Source: Halobacteriovoraceae bacterium (lineage in GTDB: Bacteria; Bdellovibrionota; Bacteriovoracia; Bacteriovoracales; Bacteriovoracaceae). From it: a stretch of 64,000 nt of DNA. The notes under the pieces are model-generated. The model was not told the origin of the DNA, made no database searches, and saw only the letters and a list, made by a program, of their open reading frames with translations. Where the stretch lies: contig PASP01000004.1 in NCBI GenBank assembly GCA_002712005.1, positions 95,302-159,301 of the forward strand, in the 5' to 3' direction. Both the position numbers and the translations under genes were made by a program. Positions 27,941-37,121 of this stretch are shown here, in pieces. Every line of letters starts with the position of its first letter. Position 1 is the stretch's first letter.

Positions 27941-28177
27941 ATGTCCCGCTCATGTGACTTAACTGGAAAAAGAAGACTTGTTGGAAACAAAGTTTCTCAC
28001 GCTAACAACAAATCAAAAATGACTCAAAAACCAAATCTTCAAACGAAGAGAGTTTTTGATCCTGAAACTGGTCAAACAATCAAGCTTAGACTTTCTACTC
28101 GTGCGATTAGAACACTTGATAAAGTTGGTTCTCTTTCTAAATTTCTTAGAAAGTATCGTCACCTTTTCGAAGCTTAA
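27941..28177 (+). CDS. rpmB: 50S ribosomal protein L28
   Basis: 78 residues beginning MSRSCDLTGKR, the usual L28 start, with the conserved NKVSHANNK and LRLSTRAIRTLDKVG segments. L28 is a late-assembling protein of the large ribosomal subunit. The ATG at 27941 is chosen over the upstream in-frame TTG (27923) because AAGGA lies just before it and the longer form would add residues absent from the family. It is a single gene with its own terminator. Confidence 0.97.
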   Translation: MSRSCDLTGKRRLVGNKVSHANNKSKMTQKPNLQTKRVFDPETGQTIKLRLSTRAIRTLDKVGSLSKFLRKYRHLFEA

Positions 28178-28206
28178 TTCTTAACAGACTATTTCGATAT
28201 GCTTTT

Positions 28207-28236
28207 AGGCCAATCCCTTTTCTGATTGGCCTTTTT
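28207..28236 (+). terminator. Rho-independent terminator of rpmB
   Basis: AGGCCAATC (28207-28215) pairs with GATTGGCCT (28224-28232) around an 8-base loop, followed by a run of T. Confidence 0.9.
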
Positions 28237-28304
28237 GCGTTTTCTTCCATTTATTCTCTCGTAAACTTAGGAAATTCTAAAAAATATCCGAAACGTTTAA
28301 CGAG

Positions 28305-30539
28305 ATGATTAAACAATTACTAGAGCAAATTGCTGACTACTTTCTTAAAGATGTAGAAAGACTTCCTGATTCTGAAATCAGTAAGGCCAGAGTATTTATA
28401 AGCAGCTGCCTATTTTCCTCTTTTCTTATTTCAGTTGCAGCAATAAATCGTCTCTTTATAACGGATTCAATACCTATCCTTGGTCTATCCTTAGGCTTTG
28501 TTCTGATGTCATTTCCCTTTCTTGTCAAAAAGACAAAGAGCTATCAAGGATTGGCCATCCTCTTTCCTCTTTTGACTTTGATAGCGACGCCATTATTCAC
28601 CTATCTAAGAGGAGGGATTGCGAGCGGGCATTCGACCCTATTCATCCTTGTTCCTATTCTTTCGTATTATTTTGTAGGCTCTAAAAAAGGGACAATCTTA
28701 TCGACTATTGGACTTCTCTTTTTACTCTTATTCCTATTTCTCGATCTTAGAGGTTTCAAATATCCTTACTCTCTGGGCTTAGCAAAGGAACAAGTTTCCC
28801 AAATAGGTATCGCATTAATATCTATCTATATTTTAATTTCTTATATCATCTGGCACTACGAAAGACTTAACACTGAAACTCAAGAAAGAAATAGAGAAAA
28901 TAAAGTTAAAGCTGAGAAGGCCAATAAAACCAAAGATATTTTCTGGGCAAATATCAGTCATGAAATTAGAACGCCACTCAATGGTATCCTTGGGATGACC
29001 AATCTAGTGCTGGATTCTCGTATCAATAAAGAACAAAAAGAGCTCTTAGAAATTATCAAAGACTCAGCAGAAAATCTCAATATCATTCTCTCTGATGTAA
29101 TCGATTACTCAAAAATAGAGAACAAAGAATTAGAAATCGTAAAACGCCCATTTGAGCTGGCCCATTGCCTAGAAGAAGTGATTCAACTCTTCCAGCACAT
29201 GGCCAATGAAAAAAATATTAAACTTCATTATATGATTGATTCAGATGTGCCCAAAGCCGTTCTCACCGATCAAAATAGACTCAAACAAGTACTTATCAAT
29301 CTTGTCGCTAATGCTATCAAGTTTACTGATCATGGGTCAGTGAAAATCATCGTAGAAAAATCAGCAAAGAAAGATACTCTAAACTTTATAATTGAGGATA
29401 CAGGAATTGGAATTGCTGAGAAGAAAATGGAGCGACTCTTTAAACCTTTTACTCAAATTGATGATGGAAGAACTCGAAAGTATGGTGGAACAGGCCTAGG
29501 TCTTATTATATGTAAAAAGATTTTAGAACTTCTCGATGGTACCATCTCTGTAGAGAGTAAAGTGGGATCAGGATCAGTTTTTACCTTTACGATAAAGGCC
29601 TTACAAGTTCAATTAAGTCCTCATCGTGGTTCCTCATTCTCTGATAAAAAGAATCACCTCACTAAGAGTTTACAGCTTGAAGTTCTCATTGCTGAAGATA
29701 ATGCTGTTAACAGAAAGCTACTGATTAGCTTATTAAATAAGAATCATATCTATCCTGACGTCGCTCAAAATGGTCTTGAAGCCTATGAAATGAGTAAAGA
29801 GAAGAATTACGATCTCATTTTCATGGATGTTCAAATGCCTGTCATGGACGGAATTACAGCTTCCAAGAAGATCATTACTCATTATAAGACTCAAGAAAAT
29901 ATTGAAAAATCACGTCCAACCATTATTGCTGTGACGGCCAATGTTCTCCAAGAAGATCGAGATAAATGCTTTGAAGCTGGAATGGATGATTTCATGGCCA
30001 AACCCATTAATAATAATATCCTAGTCTCCGTCATCGAGAGGTATTCGCAACAAGTCGTTTCCAAAAGCCCCTATTCTAATCGAGTCATCGATATAGACTT
30101 TCAGGAAGAAGGCTTTGATTCGAGCCAAATCATTCAGGCCAAGAGAAATAATTCACCTCATAAGACAAAGAAGTATAAATACTTTGATGCCAAAAAATTA
30201 CTTCAACACTTCGCCGATGATTATTTCATCATCGAGAATATGTTTGAACAATTTTTAAATAAATATATTGAAGATATATCTGTTCTTCAAGATGCCTTAG
30301 ACACAAAGGACTATAAGCTCCTTGCTCTTAGGGCCCACTCTTTAAAAGGAACCTTTACCACTCTCTTTTGTTCTCAAGGTCATGAGCTCAGTATAAAGCT
30401 TGAAGCCTATGGAAAAAAAGGGGAACAAAGCGGAGAAGAACTCGATGGAGCACAAGAACTGCTGGATTCCCTAAGAGATCTCAGTGAAGAGCTCATTAAG
30501 GAATACCAAGAGTTCTTAAAACATAAGAAAGTGAGTTAA
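28305..30539 (+). CDS. Hybrid sensor histidine kinase with receiver and HPt domains
   Basis: 744 residues. About six hydrophobic membrane segments occupy residues 30-185. A linker coil leads to the HisKA domain (ISHEIRTPLNG, phospho-accepting H219), followed by an HATPase with DTGIGI and GGTGLGL boxes. A receiver domain has the acidic pocket AEDN, phospho-accepting D508 in FMDVQMPVMDG and a conserved K in MAKPI. A C-terminal HPt domain has H678 in AHSLKG. The domain order predicts an internal His-Asp-His phosphorelay that passes phosphate to a separate response regulator. No such regulator gene is adjacent. The sensed signal is unknown because the sensor part is only transmembrane. Confidence 0.92.
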   Translation: MIKQLLEQIADYFLKDVERLPDSEISKARVFISSCLFSSFLISVAAINRLFITDSIPILGLSLGFVLMSFPFLVKKTKSYQGLAILFPLLTLIATPLFTYLRGGIASGHSTLFILVPILSYYFVGSKKGTILSTIGLLFLLLFLFLDLRGFKYPYSLGLAKEQVSQIGIALISIYILISYIIWHYERLNTETQERNRENKVKAEKANKTKDIFWANISHEIRTPLNGILGMTNLVLDSRINKEQKELLEIIKDSAENLNIILSDVIDYSKIENKELEIVKRPFELAHCLEEVIQLFQHMANEKNIKLHYMIDSDVPKAVLTDQNRLKQVLINLVANAIKFTDHGSVKIIVEKSAKKDTLNFIIEDTGIGIAEKKMERLFKPFTQIDDGRTRKYGGTGLGLIICKKILELLDGTISVESKVGSGSVFTFTIKALQVQLSPHRGSSFSDKKNHLTKSLQLEVLIAEDNAVNRKLLISLLNKNHIYPDVAQNGLEAYEMSKEKNYDLIFMDVQMPVMDGITASKKIITHYKTQENIEKSRPTIIAVTANVLQEDRDKCFEAGMDDFMAKPINNNILVSVIERYSQQVVSKSPYSNRVIDIDFQEEGFDSSQIIQAKRNNSPHKTKKYKYFDAKKLLQHFADDYFIIENMFEQFLNKYIEDISVLQDALDTKDYKLLALRAHSLKGTFTTLFCSQGHELSIKLEAYGKKGEQSGEELDGAQELLDSLRDLSEELIKEYQEFLKHKKVS

Positions 30540-30540
30540 A

Positions 30541-32232
30541 TTACTGCCATTGAATTTTCTCAATGAGAAAACCCCATTTGGTGATAGAACGGTCTGATCT
30601 AAAGAGTACTTCTAACGTCTCCCCTTCGACATAGTCTGAAACATCCTGATTCAGTAGGTCGCTTATCTTAGAGACGACATGACCTTTTTCATCCTTTAAC
30701 TGTAGATAATCGTAGTGCTTTTCTAGTTCGAGACGATTTATAACAAGTCTAATGAATTTCGCCCCCGGAACATGAAAAGTTTTTGTTTCAGAAATATTAA
30801 CTCCATAGGGATGGGCACTCTCCCAAGGTTGATCAAGATCAAGAGTTTGCCATAAAGAATCGTCAGGCTCTCTTCGCTCGGGTCGATAGTCAGTCAATAG
30901 ATTGTAGACATCAAGCCTTCCCCCCTTTCTTACTTTATTTCGATAGGTAATAACAGGCACAGAAGTTTCAAGAAGTCTTTCTTTCATATCCTGATGAGAC
31001 ATCCTTCCTTCTTGAGTAAGTAAAAGACCGAGAGCCCCCGATACATGGGGCGTTGCCATTGAAGTTCCGGAGAAATGATCAAAGCGACTCGCTGTAATAG
31101 TTGATAGAATATCTTGTCCAGGGGCAGCTAAATCAACCGTTGTTTTACCATAGCAGCTGAAACTGGCCAGCTCATCCGATGCAGTATGAGCGGCAACAGA
31201 AATAATATTTTCAACATCATAATTAGCTGGATAATGAGGAGTCGTATCATTATTGGCCGCTGAATTTCCCGCTGCTGCAGTAAAAATAATACCTTCATCA
31301 GAAGCTCGTTGAATCGCCTCTTTAAGAAGTTCAGAGTAAGCCCCTCCCCCCCAAGAGTTATTCATTAAATCCACCCCAACTTTTGTAGCGTAATCAATGG
31401 CCTTAATAGCATTGGCCGTATCTCCGTTACCCGAGTCACTTAGAAACTTAATGGCGACCATTTCCACATTGGCCATCACCCCAGCAACCCCATAAATATT
31501 ATCATGGATAGCTCCAATGGTTCCTGCGACATGAGTTCCATGTCCGTGCCCATCCATAGGATTTCCATCACCATTAGCAAAGTCATAACCATGAATATCA
31601 TCAATGAATCCATTGCCATCATCATCAACGCCAGGACTCCCTAAGCTCTCAGGAATATTGACCCAAATATTTTCCTTTAAATCTGGATGTTCAAAATCAA
31701 TACCTGTATCGATGACTGCAATCTTGATTTGACGTGAACCTTTCGTAATATCCCATGCCTTTAAGGCAGAAATATCTACTCCTGGCTTTGCTTGATCCGA
31801 GAAACTCCCTGTATTTTCTAAGCCCCAGAGCTGGGAAAAGAGAGGATCTTGAGGAGCACTCAAACTCCCTTCCCCTCTAAAATTCTTCAAAGGAATTTTT
31901 CCATTATGCTCTCGAGGGTCTTCAATTTTGTATGTATAATTAGGCTCAGCTATTTCTATATCAGAGTGGGCCTTAAGCCATTGTAACTTTACTGCATCAC
32001 TCGACTTCGTATTAGAAAAGCGAATCAAGCGCGTATGCATATCCGCTGATAGAACTTCATGACTCCAAGAACCAAAATTCTTATTCATCACAAAACGTCT
32101 CAGATCTTTATTGGGTTTAAACTTAACGATAAATTCGCCAGCTCTATAGGGATGATCAAAATTTGCAAGTAAACTCCAGCTGAAAACTCCACATATCGCA
32201 AAAAGTATTCTCTTCTGATTAAAATTGATCAC
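30541..32232 (-). CDS. Secreted subtilisin-like serine protease (S8)
   Basis: 563 residues. A signal peptide (about residues 1-23) is followed by an inhibitor-like propeptide (GEFIVKFKPN, residues 32-41). The peptidase S8 domain has catalytic D175 (VIDTGID), H231 (HGTHVAGT) and S391 (GTSMATPHVSGA), with oxyanion N323. The last about 110 residues form a beta-rich domain with a DYLQLKDEKG and WGFLIEKIQW pattern like CUB or proprotein-convertase accessory domains. The enzyme would be exported and activated by removal of the prodomain. Secreted proteases of this type are common in predatory bacteria; that link is inference. It nearly abuts the convergent kinase gene. Confidence 0.93.
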   Translation of the reverse strand: MINFNQKRILFAICGVFSWSLLANFDHPYRAGEFIVKFKPNKDLRRFVMNKNFGSWSHEVLSADMHTRLIRFSNTKSSDAVKLQWLKAHSDIEIAEPNYTYKIEDPREHNGKIPLKNFRGEGSLSAPQDPLFSQLWGLENTGSFSDQAKPGVDISALKAWDITKGSRQIKIAVIDTGIDFEHPDLKENIWVNIPESLGSPGVDDDGNGFIDDIHGYDFANGDGNPMDGHGHGTHVAGTIGAIHDNIYGVAGVMANVEMVAIKFLSDSGNGDTANAIKAIDYATKVGVDLMNNSWGGGAYSELLKEAIQRASDEGIIFTAAAGNSAANNDTTPHYPANYDVENIISVAAHTASDELASFSCYGKTTVDLAAPGQDILSTITASRFDHFSGTSMATPHVSGALGLLLTQEGRMSHQDMKERLLETSVPVITYRNKVRKGGRLDVYNLLTDYRPERREPDDSLWQTLDLDQPWESAHPYGVNISETKTFHVPGAKFIRLVINRLELEKHYDYLQLKDEKGHVVSKISDLLNQDVSDYVEGETLEVLFRSDRSITKWGFLIEKIQWQ

Positions 32233-32477
32233 TGGCCCTCCTTGGCCGAAAGAGGAAGAGATACCTATACCCGAAGGGGATACTCTCCTATTTCTCCGTC
32301 ATTTCTATAATTGATATTTAAAGCATTCATTCAGTTTAAAGGACTTAAACCCATTTATATGCATCGCGGCAAAACCTTCCCTAGGTAAAACTGATCTCTA
32401 TTGGGAGAAAGAGCAGCCTTTGCTAGAATAAAAATGATGTTGTGCAGCTTTGGCAATGATAGAGGAAGGAGAAAGCA

Positions 32478-33344
32478 TTGATTCACGGTAATTCAAATGA
32501 CCCAGTTTTAATCAAGAGAATCGGTTTAAAGATCTGGAGCCTTAGAGATGAGGTAGAAAGTGTAATCAACCAACGGTTGGCCCAAAAAGCTGATGGTTCT
32601 CCCCTTAGTGCTGAAGAAATTCAAGAAATAAAGAATGAATACTCCTATCATGGCCCAGTTGAAGCTAAGGCCGGCTTAAAACTCATAGATGGTGGAGCCG
32701 AAGCTTCTGCAGAAGAAAGTGGCGATGATCTAGAAGCCGAGATGGCAGCTGCGATGGGTGGATCAGAAGAAAGCGGTGAAGATCTAGAAGCAGCTATGGC
32801 AGCGGCCATGGGTGGATCTGACGAAGCCGAGGGAGCTGAAGAAAGTGGTGATGATTTAGAAGCGGCCATGGCAGCAGCGATGGGTGGATCGGAGGAGGCA
32901 CAAGCTTCTCAGTCGAGCTCGCAAGATGCACCTAAGAAAATTATTCAAAGAGGCAGTCACAATATTAAGCCAGAGGGAATAAGTCGTGGAGTCTCCATAC
33001 TAAGTGAACTCACGATGGATGGGCTCTATTTCTTCTCTGCTCAAAGTTTTATGGAAGGCCAATCCATTGTAATTGAATTTCAAGTCCCAAAAAAGTTCGT
33101 CCTCAATGCCCAAGTCATCTTTTGCAGGGCCTTTAATATTAGTTCAAGAATCATTTCTAATAAGAAAGTTGACTATAGAACAGTCGCTAGATTTACTTTC
33201 TTAAAAGAAGGCGAGAGAACTCTTCTAAGAGAGTTTATAAAGTCGATTGAACCAGATATACCAGAGCCGGTAGTGGTTCCACCTAAAGCACAAGACGATG
33301 GTGGAGAAGATGATTTTGATGGATTGGATGGTCTCGACTTCTAA
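32478..33344 (+). CDS. PilZ-like domain protein with acidic alanine-rich repeats
   Basis: 288 residues from a TTG start supported by AAGGAG (32466-32471) 6 bases upstream. Residues 79-96, 98-114 and 121-138 are three copies of an ESG-(D/E)-DLEA-x-MAAAMGGS unit. Residues 160-265 resemble a PilZ-like domain (GVSILSELTMDGLYFFS, FQVPKKF, ARFTFL), although the clear RxxxR c-di-GMP motif of canonical PilZ is not evident. The C-terminus is acidic (DDGGEDDFDGLDGLDF). It is cytoplasmic. It may act as a c-di-GMP-linked scaffold, but c-di-GMP binding is uncertain. It overlaps the convergent ExbD gene by 4 bases. Confidence 0.6.
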   Translation: MIHGNSNDPVLIKRIGLKIWSLRDEVESVINQRLAQKADGSPLSAEEIQEIKNEYSYHGPVEAKAGLKLIDGGAEASAEESGDDLEAEMAAAMGGSEESGEDLEAAMAAAMGGSDEAEGAEESGDDLEAAMAAAMGGSEEAQASQSSSQDAPKKIIQRGSHNIKPEGISRGVSILSELTMDGLYFFSAQSFMEGQSIVIEFQVPKKFVLNAQVIFCRAFNISSRIISNKKVDYRTVARFTFLKEGERTLLREFIKSIEPDIPEPVVVPPKAQDDGGEDDFDGLDGLDF

Positions 33345-33766
33345 GGAGTCGACTCCCCTTCTGCCGCTATAGCGAATTTAGTAGCTCCTGCGGCTTTAGC
33401 AATATCCATAATCACCACAGCATTACCTAATTTGGAGCTCTTATCTCCTTCAAGTATAACAAGCCCAGTATTAGCTTCTTTCATGGCCAATTGCAGGTCT
33501 TCTTTCAAAGAACTCATTTGCGAAGGACGACCTTGAATCGACATTCTTCCCTGTTGGTCCAAGGAAATAATGACGGCCGTCCCCTCTTTCGATTCAGTAC
33601 CGCCAGAGACTTGAGGTAACTCTACGTCGAGGCCACTTTCTAAAGACATGCTTGAAGTGACCATAAATAGAATAAGAAGAACGAGCATAATATCAATAAG
33701 AGGAGTCATATTGATATCTGCAATGATCTTATCTTCTTCTGGGTCTCCCCCAAAGTTCATGGCCAT
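33341..33766 (-). CDS. ExbD/TolR-family biopolymer transport protein
   Basis: 141 residues: a short cytoplasmic N-terminus (INMTPLIDIMLVLLILFMV) with a single membrane helix containing the proton-path Asp in PLIDI, then a periplasmic domain. Together with the upstream TolQ/ExbB-like protein it would form a proton-driven motor energising an outer-membrane process. The start overlaps the stop of that gene by one base, so the two are co-translated. No TonB, TolA or TolB gene is adjacent, so its client is unknown. Confidence 0.9.
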   Translation of the reverse strand: MAMNFGGDPEEDKIIADINMTPLIDIMLVLLILFMVTSSMSLESGLDVELPQVSGGTESKEGTAVIISLDQQGRMSIQGRPSQMSSLKEDLQLAMKEANTGLVILEGDKSSKLGNAVVIMDIAKAAGATKFAIAAEGESTP

Positions 33767-34365
33767 TAAACAAGCTCCCGAAGATCTTCAAGTTGATTTT
33801 TAACTTCGATATTTAAATCACTAAATCTCTGTTGAAAGAAGTTATAAAAAATAACAGCAATTACCGCTACAATAATCCCGGCAGCAGTAGCAATCAATGC
33901 CTCACCCAGACCGCCAGCAACGACAGCAAAACCAGATTTACCGGAAGCAGCGATACTATCAAAAGATTTGATGATACCAACAACGGTACCAAAGAGACCT
34001 ATAAACGGGGCTGAACTACCAATCGTTCCTAGAACCCATAAGTACTTCTTCATTCCCAGCTGGGTTTCCTTAAGGCGTCTCGACATTTTAAAATGCCAGT
34101 TTTCCAAAGGCATTTCTCGATCTTCAAAAACCACGAGATAAGATCTCCCAATGAGAGGAGAAACATTATGGGCCAGACCTTTGGCCTCTTCAAACTTTCT
34201 TTCCTTAATTAGGCCTTCAGACTTGTCCATCAGGCGACTAAATTCCCTTCTGAATTGACGTATAAAATACAGTCTTTCAAAGAACACGGCCCAAGCTAAG
34301 AAAGAACAAATCAATAGAGGGGCCATAATAAAGCCACCCTCTTTAATAATATCAAGTATATTCAT
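33766..34365 (-). CDS. MotA/TolQ/ExbB-family proton channel protein
   Basis: 199 residues with the family layout: one N-terminal membrane helix (residues 13-30), a long cytoplasmic segment, then two helices (about 107-130 and 150-175). The conserved region is WVLGTIGSSAPFIGLFGTVVGII, with GLGEALIATAAGI in the last helix. It pairs with the ExbD-like protein to conduct protons. First gene of a two-gene operon. ExbB, TolQ and the Agl/Mgl gliding types cannot be told apart here. Confidence 0.9.
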   Translation of the reverse strand: MNILDIIKEGGFIMAPLLICSFLAWAVFFERLYFIRQFRREFSRLMDKSEGLIKERKFEEAKGLAHNVSPLIGRSYLVVFEDREMPLENWHFKMSRRLKETQLGMKKYLWVLGTIGSSAPFIGLFGTVVGIIKSFDSIAASGKSGFAVVAGGLGEALIATAAGIIVAVIAVIFYNFFQQRFSDLNIEVKNQLEDLRELV

Positions 34366-34509
34366 TTTACTACCTATATCGAATTAATAGCATTTAGCGC
34401 CCCTATCATCTCTAGGCAAGTGCACTAAATCAAGCTAATATAACTTCACAAGAACGAGAAACCCCATTACACATGGCACCATCAATATATAAGACCCTAG
34501 GCTTCTTTT

Positions 34510-35553
34510 ATGCTAATCAACTTAGAAATTAAAAAATCAAGTGCTTCAACATGGCTCTTGGCCCTCTTTAGTTTTATCATACTCCTTACGGGTATTTATA
34601 GTGACTTCTTCCAAGCTCCAACCGAACTTACACCGGAGATGAGTAATTATCAGTCCCTCTTTAAGCCAGGGCAGATTCTTGGTGTTCAACAAATAATCTT
34701 AAAGAATAACTTGGGAACATTTCACTTTGAAAAGACAACCCAACTTCCCGACACCAACTGGCAAATGATCTCACCTCGCTCTCTTCCGGCCAATACCACT
34801 TTGATCAAAAATATTCTCAATGATCTCAACAAAGTAAAAATTAGAAATGTACATGAGATGGACGCCATCAATATATCGAATTACTCTTTGGACAACACTT
34901 CCATTGAAGTGACCCTCATCGGGTCAGATGAGAAGTCCGCCACGTTAAAATTTGGTCTTGTAAATCCTCTAGATAACTCGACTTACGTCAGTTTAAGTGA
35001 CCAACAGGCTATTTATCATATCGATAATATCGGAATGTCTTTAAATACTCTCAATCTCGGAAGCTTTGTTGATACACGTATCTTTACCTTTAATCCTAGT
35101 GAGGTAAATCACTTAACGATTTACAAAGGGACTAAAGAGAGAGGAAGTGTGCGATTTGAAATCCATAAAGATAATAAAACAAAGAGCTGGTCCGGGCGCT
35201 ACAGTAAGAATTTAAAAAATGAAGCCGTCTTGGATTATTTGAGTAATCTTGCTGATCTTAGAAGCCCTCTTATCCTCGATAAAATAAATAAAGACCTTGA
35301 AAAGGAAATTGAAAACTACTTTGAAAAGCCTACCTACGAAGTTGAGATAAAAACCAGCAGCTACACTTATACTTATCAAATCTCGCCGCTCGTAAAGGCC
35401 CTAGGTGGTATTAAACTTGAGAAGTGGCAAAACTTTATGATTAAGGCCAGTAATCGCAACCATGCGGTTGTAGTCTCAAGAAAATTCCTAGGACTCTTTA
35501 ATCCTAATGAAAAATCGTTGCGATCTTTTCCTGTTAAGAAACTTTTTTATTAA
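34510..35553 (+). CDS. DUF4340-type membrane-anchored protein
   Basis: 347 residues with one N-terminal membrane helix (about residues 13-31) and a large extracytoplasmic part. The pattern LPDTNWQMISPRSLPANTTLIKNILNDL, followed by EVTLIG-type strands and VSLSDQQAIYHID, matches DUF4340 proteins. These often accompany GldG-type ABC transporter genes in other bacteria, but no such neighbours occur here. Function unknown. It is divergent from exbB and overlaps the convergent HD-GYP gene by 20 bases. Confidence 0.7.
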   Translation: MLINLEIKKSSASTWLLALFSFIILLTGIYSDFFQAPTELTPEMSNYQSLFKPGQILGVQQIILKNNLGTFHFEKTTQLPDTNWQMISPRSLPANTTLIKNILNDLNKVKIRNVHEMDAINISNYSLDNTSIEVTLIGSDEKSATLKFGLVNPLDNSTYVSLSDQQAIYHIDNIGMSLNTLNLGSFVDTRIFTFNPSEVNHLTIYKGTKERGSVRFEIHKDNKTKSWSGRYSKNLKNEAVLDYLSNLADLRSPLILDKINKDLEKEIENYFEKPTYEVEIKTSSYTYTYQISPLVKALGGIKLEKWQNFMIKASNRNHAVVVSRKFLGLFNPNEKSLRSFPVKKLFY

Positions 35554-36985
35554 CAATTCTTGAATTAGAAGGAAGATGATTTTCTTTGATGATCTTCTCT
35601 GGATTAACAAAGACTTTAATCAAGCACTCTACAATGCTTGAATTATACCAAGTAAGCTCATCTCTTCGACTGAGAAGTACTTTTAAAGCTTCCATAGGTT
35701 TCTTATCCTCATCTTGTATAACGTGAACAAAGTTATCCGCTAAGCATACAATATTGGAAAGCATTAAGATCTTTGATCCTCTTTTCGCAAAAGGAAAACC
35801 CGTTCCATCAAAGTGCTCATGGTGCTGCAAGATTATTTGCTTTACTGAATTATTGATAAGAGGATTCCCATCAATTAACTCGAGTCCTAGCTCTGGATGT
35901 CGCTTATACTCTTCGAGCTGCTCCTCATTCATATCTTCTACTTTCATCTCCAACAAAGAGGGATCTAACTTCATCTTACCAATATCATGAAAGAGACAGG
36001 CAAGGGCCGTACACTCAATCGTTGTTTTAGATTGCCATTCAAATTGCTTAATAATAGCAGTTGAAAACATAGTCACTAAATAGGCATGAGTATAAGCATT
36101 GGGATCAAAATCAGAATAGTCTTTAAATACAGCAAAGAGATCATCTTGGTTTTTAACCAGTTCGTAGACATTTTCTGCGATCTCTTTGCCTTGATCGATG
36201 ATCAATGGTTTCATTCCCTCAGAGAAAGTTTGTTCTAAAAACTTTTCTGAAACATTCTGGAGCATTTTTACTTTCTTTGCTCCTCCAACCTTCTCATTAG
36301 CAATAATCTTCTTCGTAAAGTAATTATTAAATTTTACGTATTTATAAATATCTTTCTTATGAAAATATAAGAATTCCACATTCTTTTCGTTCTTATATTT
36401 ATCTAATCTCTCTTTAGAGAGTTCATCTCCAGCGTGAAGAATCTTGATATAGCGATTACTTTTGAGTTTTACGAAAATATCAAAGAGCACGGGCTGGCTT
36501 GAATAAAATTCATCAATCTTAACACTGGTAAATTCATCATCACCTAAGCTCACTTCCTCTTCAGGACCGAGTTCCTTTCTACGCTTAATGGTACTTACCA
36601 TATCCGTAACGCTTTGATGACCTTCTAAATCTTCTTTTAAATTTTCAAATTCAAAAGGACGCACAACAACTTCGGTTGCTCCAGCTTTCTGAAGTTTTTC
36701 AGGAGTCCATTGGTCTTCAAGATCCATTTCTTCATCAATCTCTGTGATCATAATCACTTTCTGAGAAGGATGATTTGTTTTTATAAACTTTAGAACTTGG
36801 ATGCCTGCATGTTTTTTTACATTGATATTGAGAATAACGGCAAAGAAACTACCGTTATAAAGAGACATTTGAGCGTCTTTACCATTATTAATTACAGTTG
36901 CCTTGTAATTCATCCCCTCAAAGTACTCTTTAGCACTCATGAGCCAGTCATCATCAGGATCTACAATTAATAAATTAAGGGCCAA
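35534..36985 (-). CDS. HD-GYP domain protein with degenerate receiver domain
   Basis: 483 residues. Residues 1-115 fold like a response-regulator receiver, but the phospho-accepting position is Asn53 (AVILNINV), so it is unlikely to be phosphorylated. A middle domain (about 155-225) resembles those found before HD-GYP domains. The C-terminal domain keeps the metal ligands H333/D334 (FHDIGK), H388/H389 and the Asp of the LADNF motif; the GYP triplet reads GFP. HD-GYP proteins hydrolyse cyclic di-GMP; the altered triplet leaves activity likely but not sure. A FliA-like -10 element lies upstream, suggesting expression with motility genes. Confidence 0.85.
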   Translation of the reverse strand: MALNLLIVDPDDDWLMSAKEYFEGMNYKATVINNGKDAQMSLYNGSFFAVILNINVKKHAGIQVLKFIKTNHPSQKVIMITEIDEEMDLEDQWTPEKLQKAGATEVVVRPFEFENLKEDLEGHQSVTDMVSTIKRRKELGPEEEVSLGDDEFTSVKIDEFYSSQPVLFDIFVKLKSNRYIKILHAGDELSKERLDKYKNEKNVEFLYFHKKDIYKYVKFNNYFTKKIIANEKVGGAKKVKMLQNVSEKFLEQTFSEGMKPLIIDQGKEIAENVYELVKNQDDLFAVFKDYSDFDPNAYTHAYLVTMFSTAIIKQFEWQSKTTIECTALACLFHDIGKMKLDPSLLEMKVEDMNEEQLEEYKRHPELGLELIDGNPLINNSVKQIILQHHEHFDGTGFPFAKRGSKILMLSNIVCLADNFVHVIQDEDKKPMEALKVLLSRRDELTWYNSSIVECLIKVFVNPEKIIKENHLPSNSRIVNKKVS

Positions 36986-37033
36986 ATGGTCCTCCCTAAA
37001 ATGTGAAATTGAAGCACTAAAATGCCTATATTC

Positions 37034-37061
37034 TTATCGGATTTTTTAGGGAATTATTAAA
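37034..37061 (-). promoter_or_regulatory. Possible FliA-like promoter of the HD-GYP gene
   Basis: On the minus strand TCCGATAA (complement of 37034-37041) lies about 48 bases before the HD-GYP start. The -35 position at 16-base spacing reads TTTA, a poor match to TAAA, so support rests on the -10 element alone. Confidence 0.35.
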
Positions 37062-37071
37062 GGATAAACGC

Positions 37072-37096
37072 AAAAAGGCCCTTGCTATAAGGGCCT
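37072..37096 (-). terminator. Rho-independent terminator of rpmG
   Basis: AGGCCCTT (37076-37083) pairs with AAGGGCCT (37089-37096) around a 5-base loop; the adjoining A run gives a T tract on the minus strand after rpmG. Confidence 0.88.
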
Positions 37097-37121
37097 ATAA
37101 TTACTCGGAAATGAAGTAAAA

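Noticed and set aside
34510-35553. Gliding-motility GldG-type transporter
   Set aside because: Only a DUF4340-like protein is present; no GldF permease or ATPase gene accompanies it.
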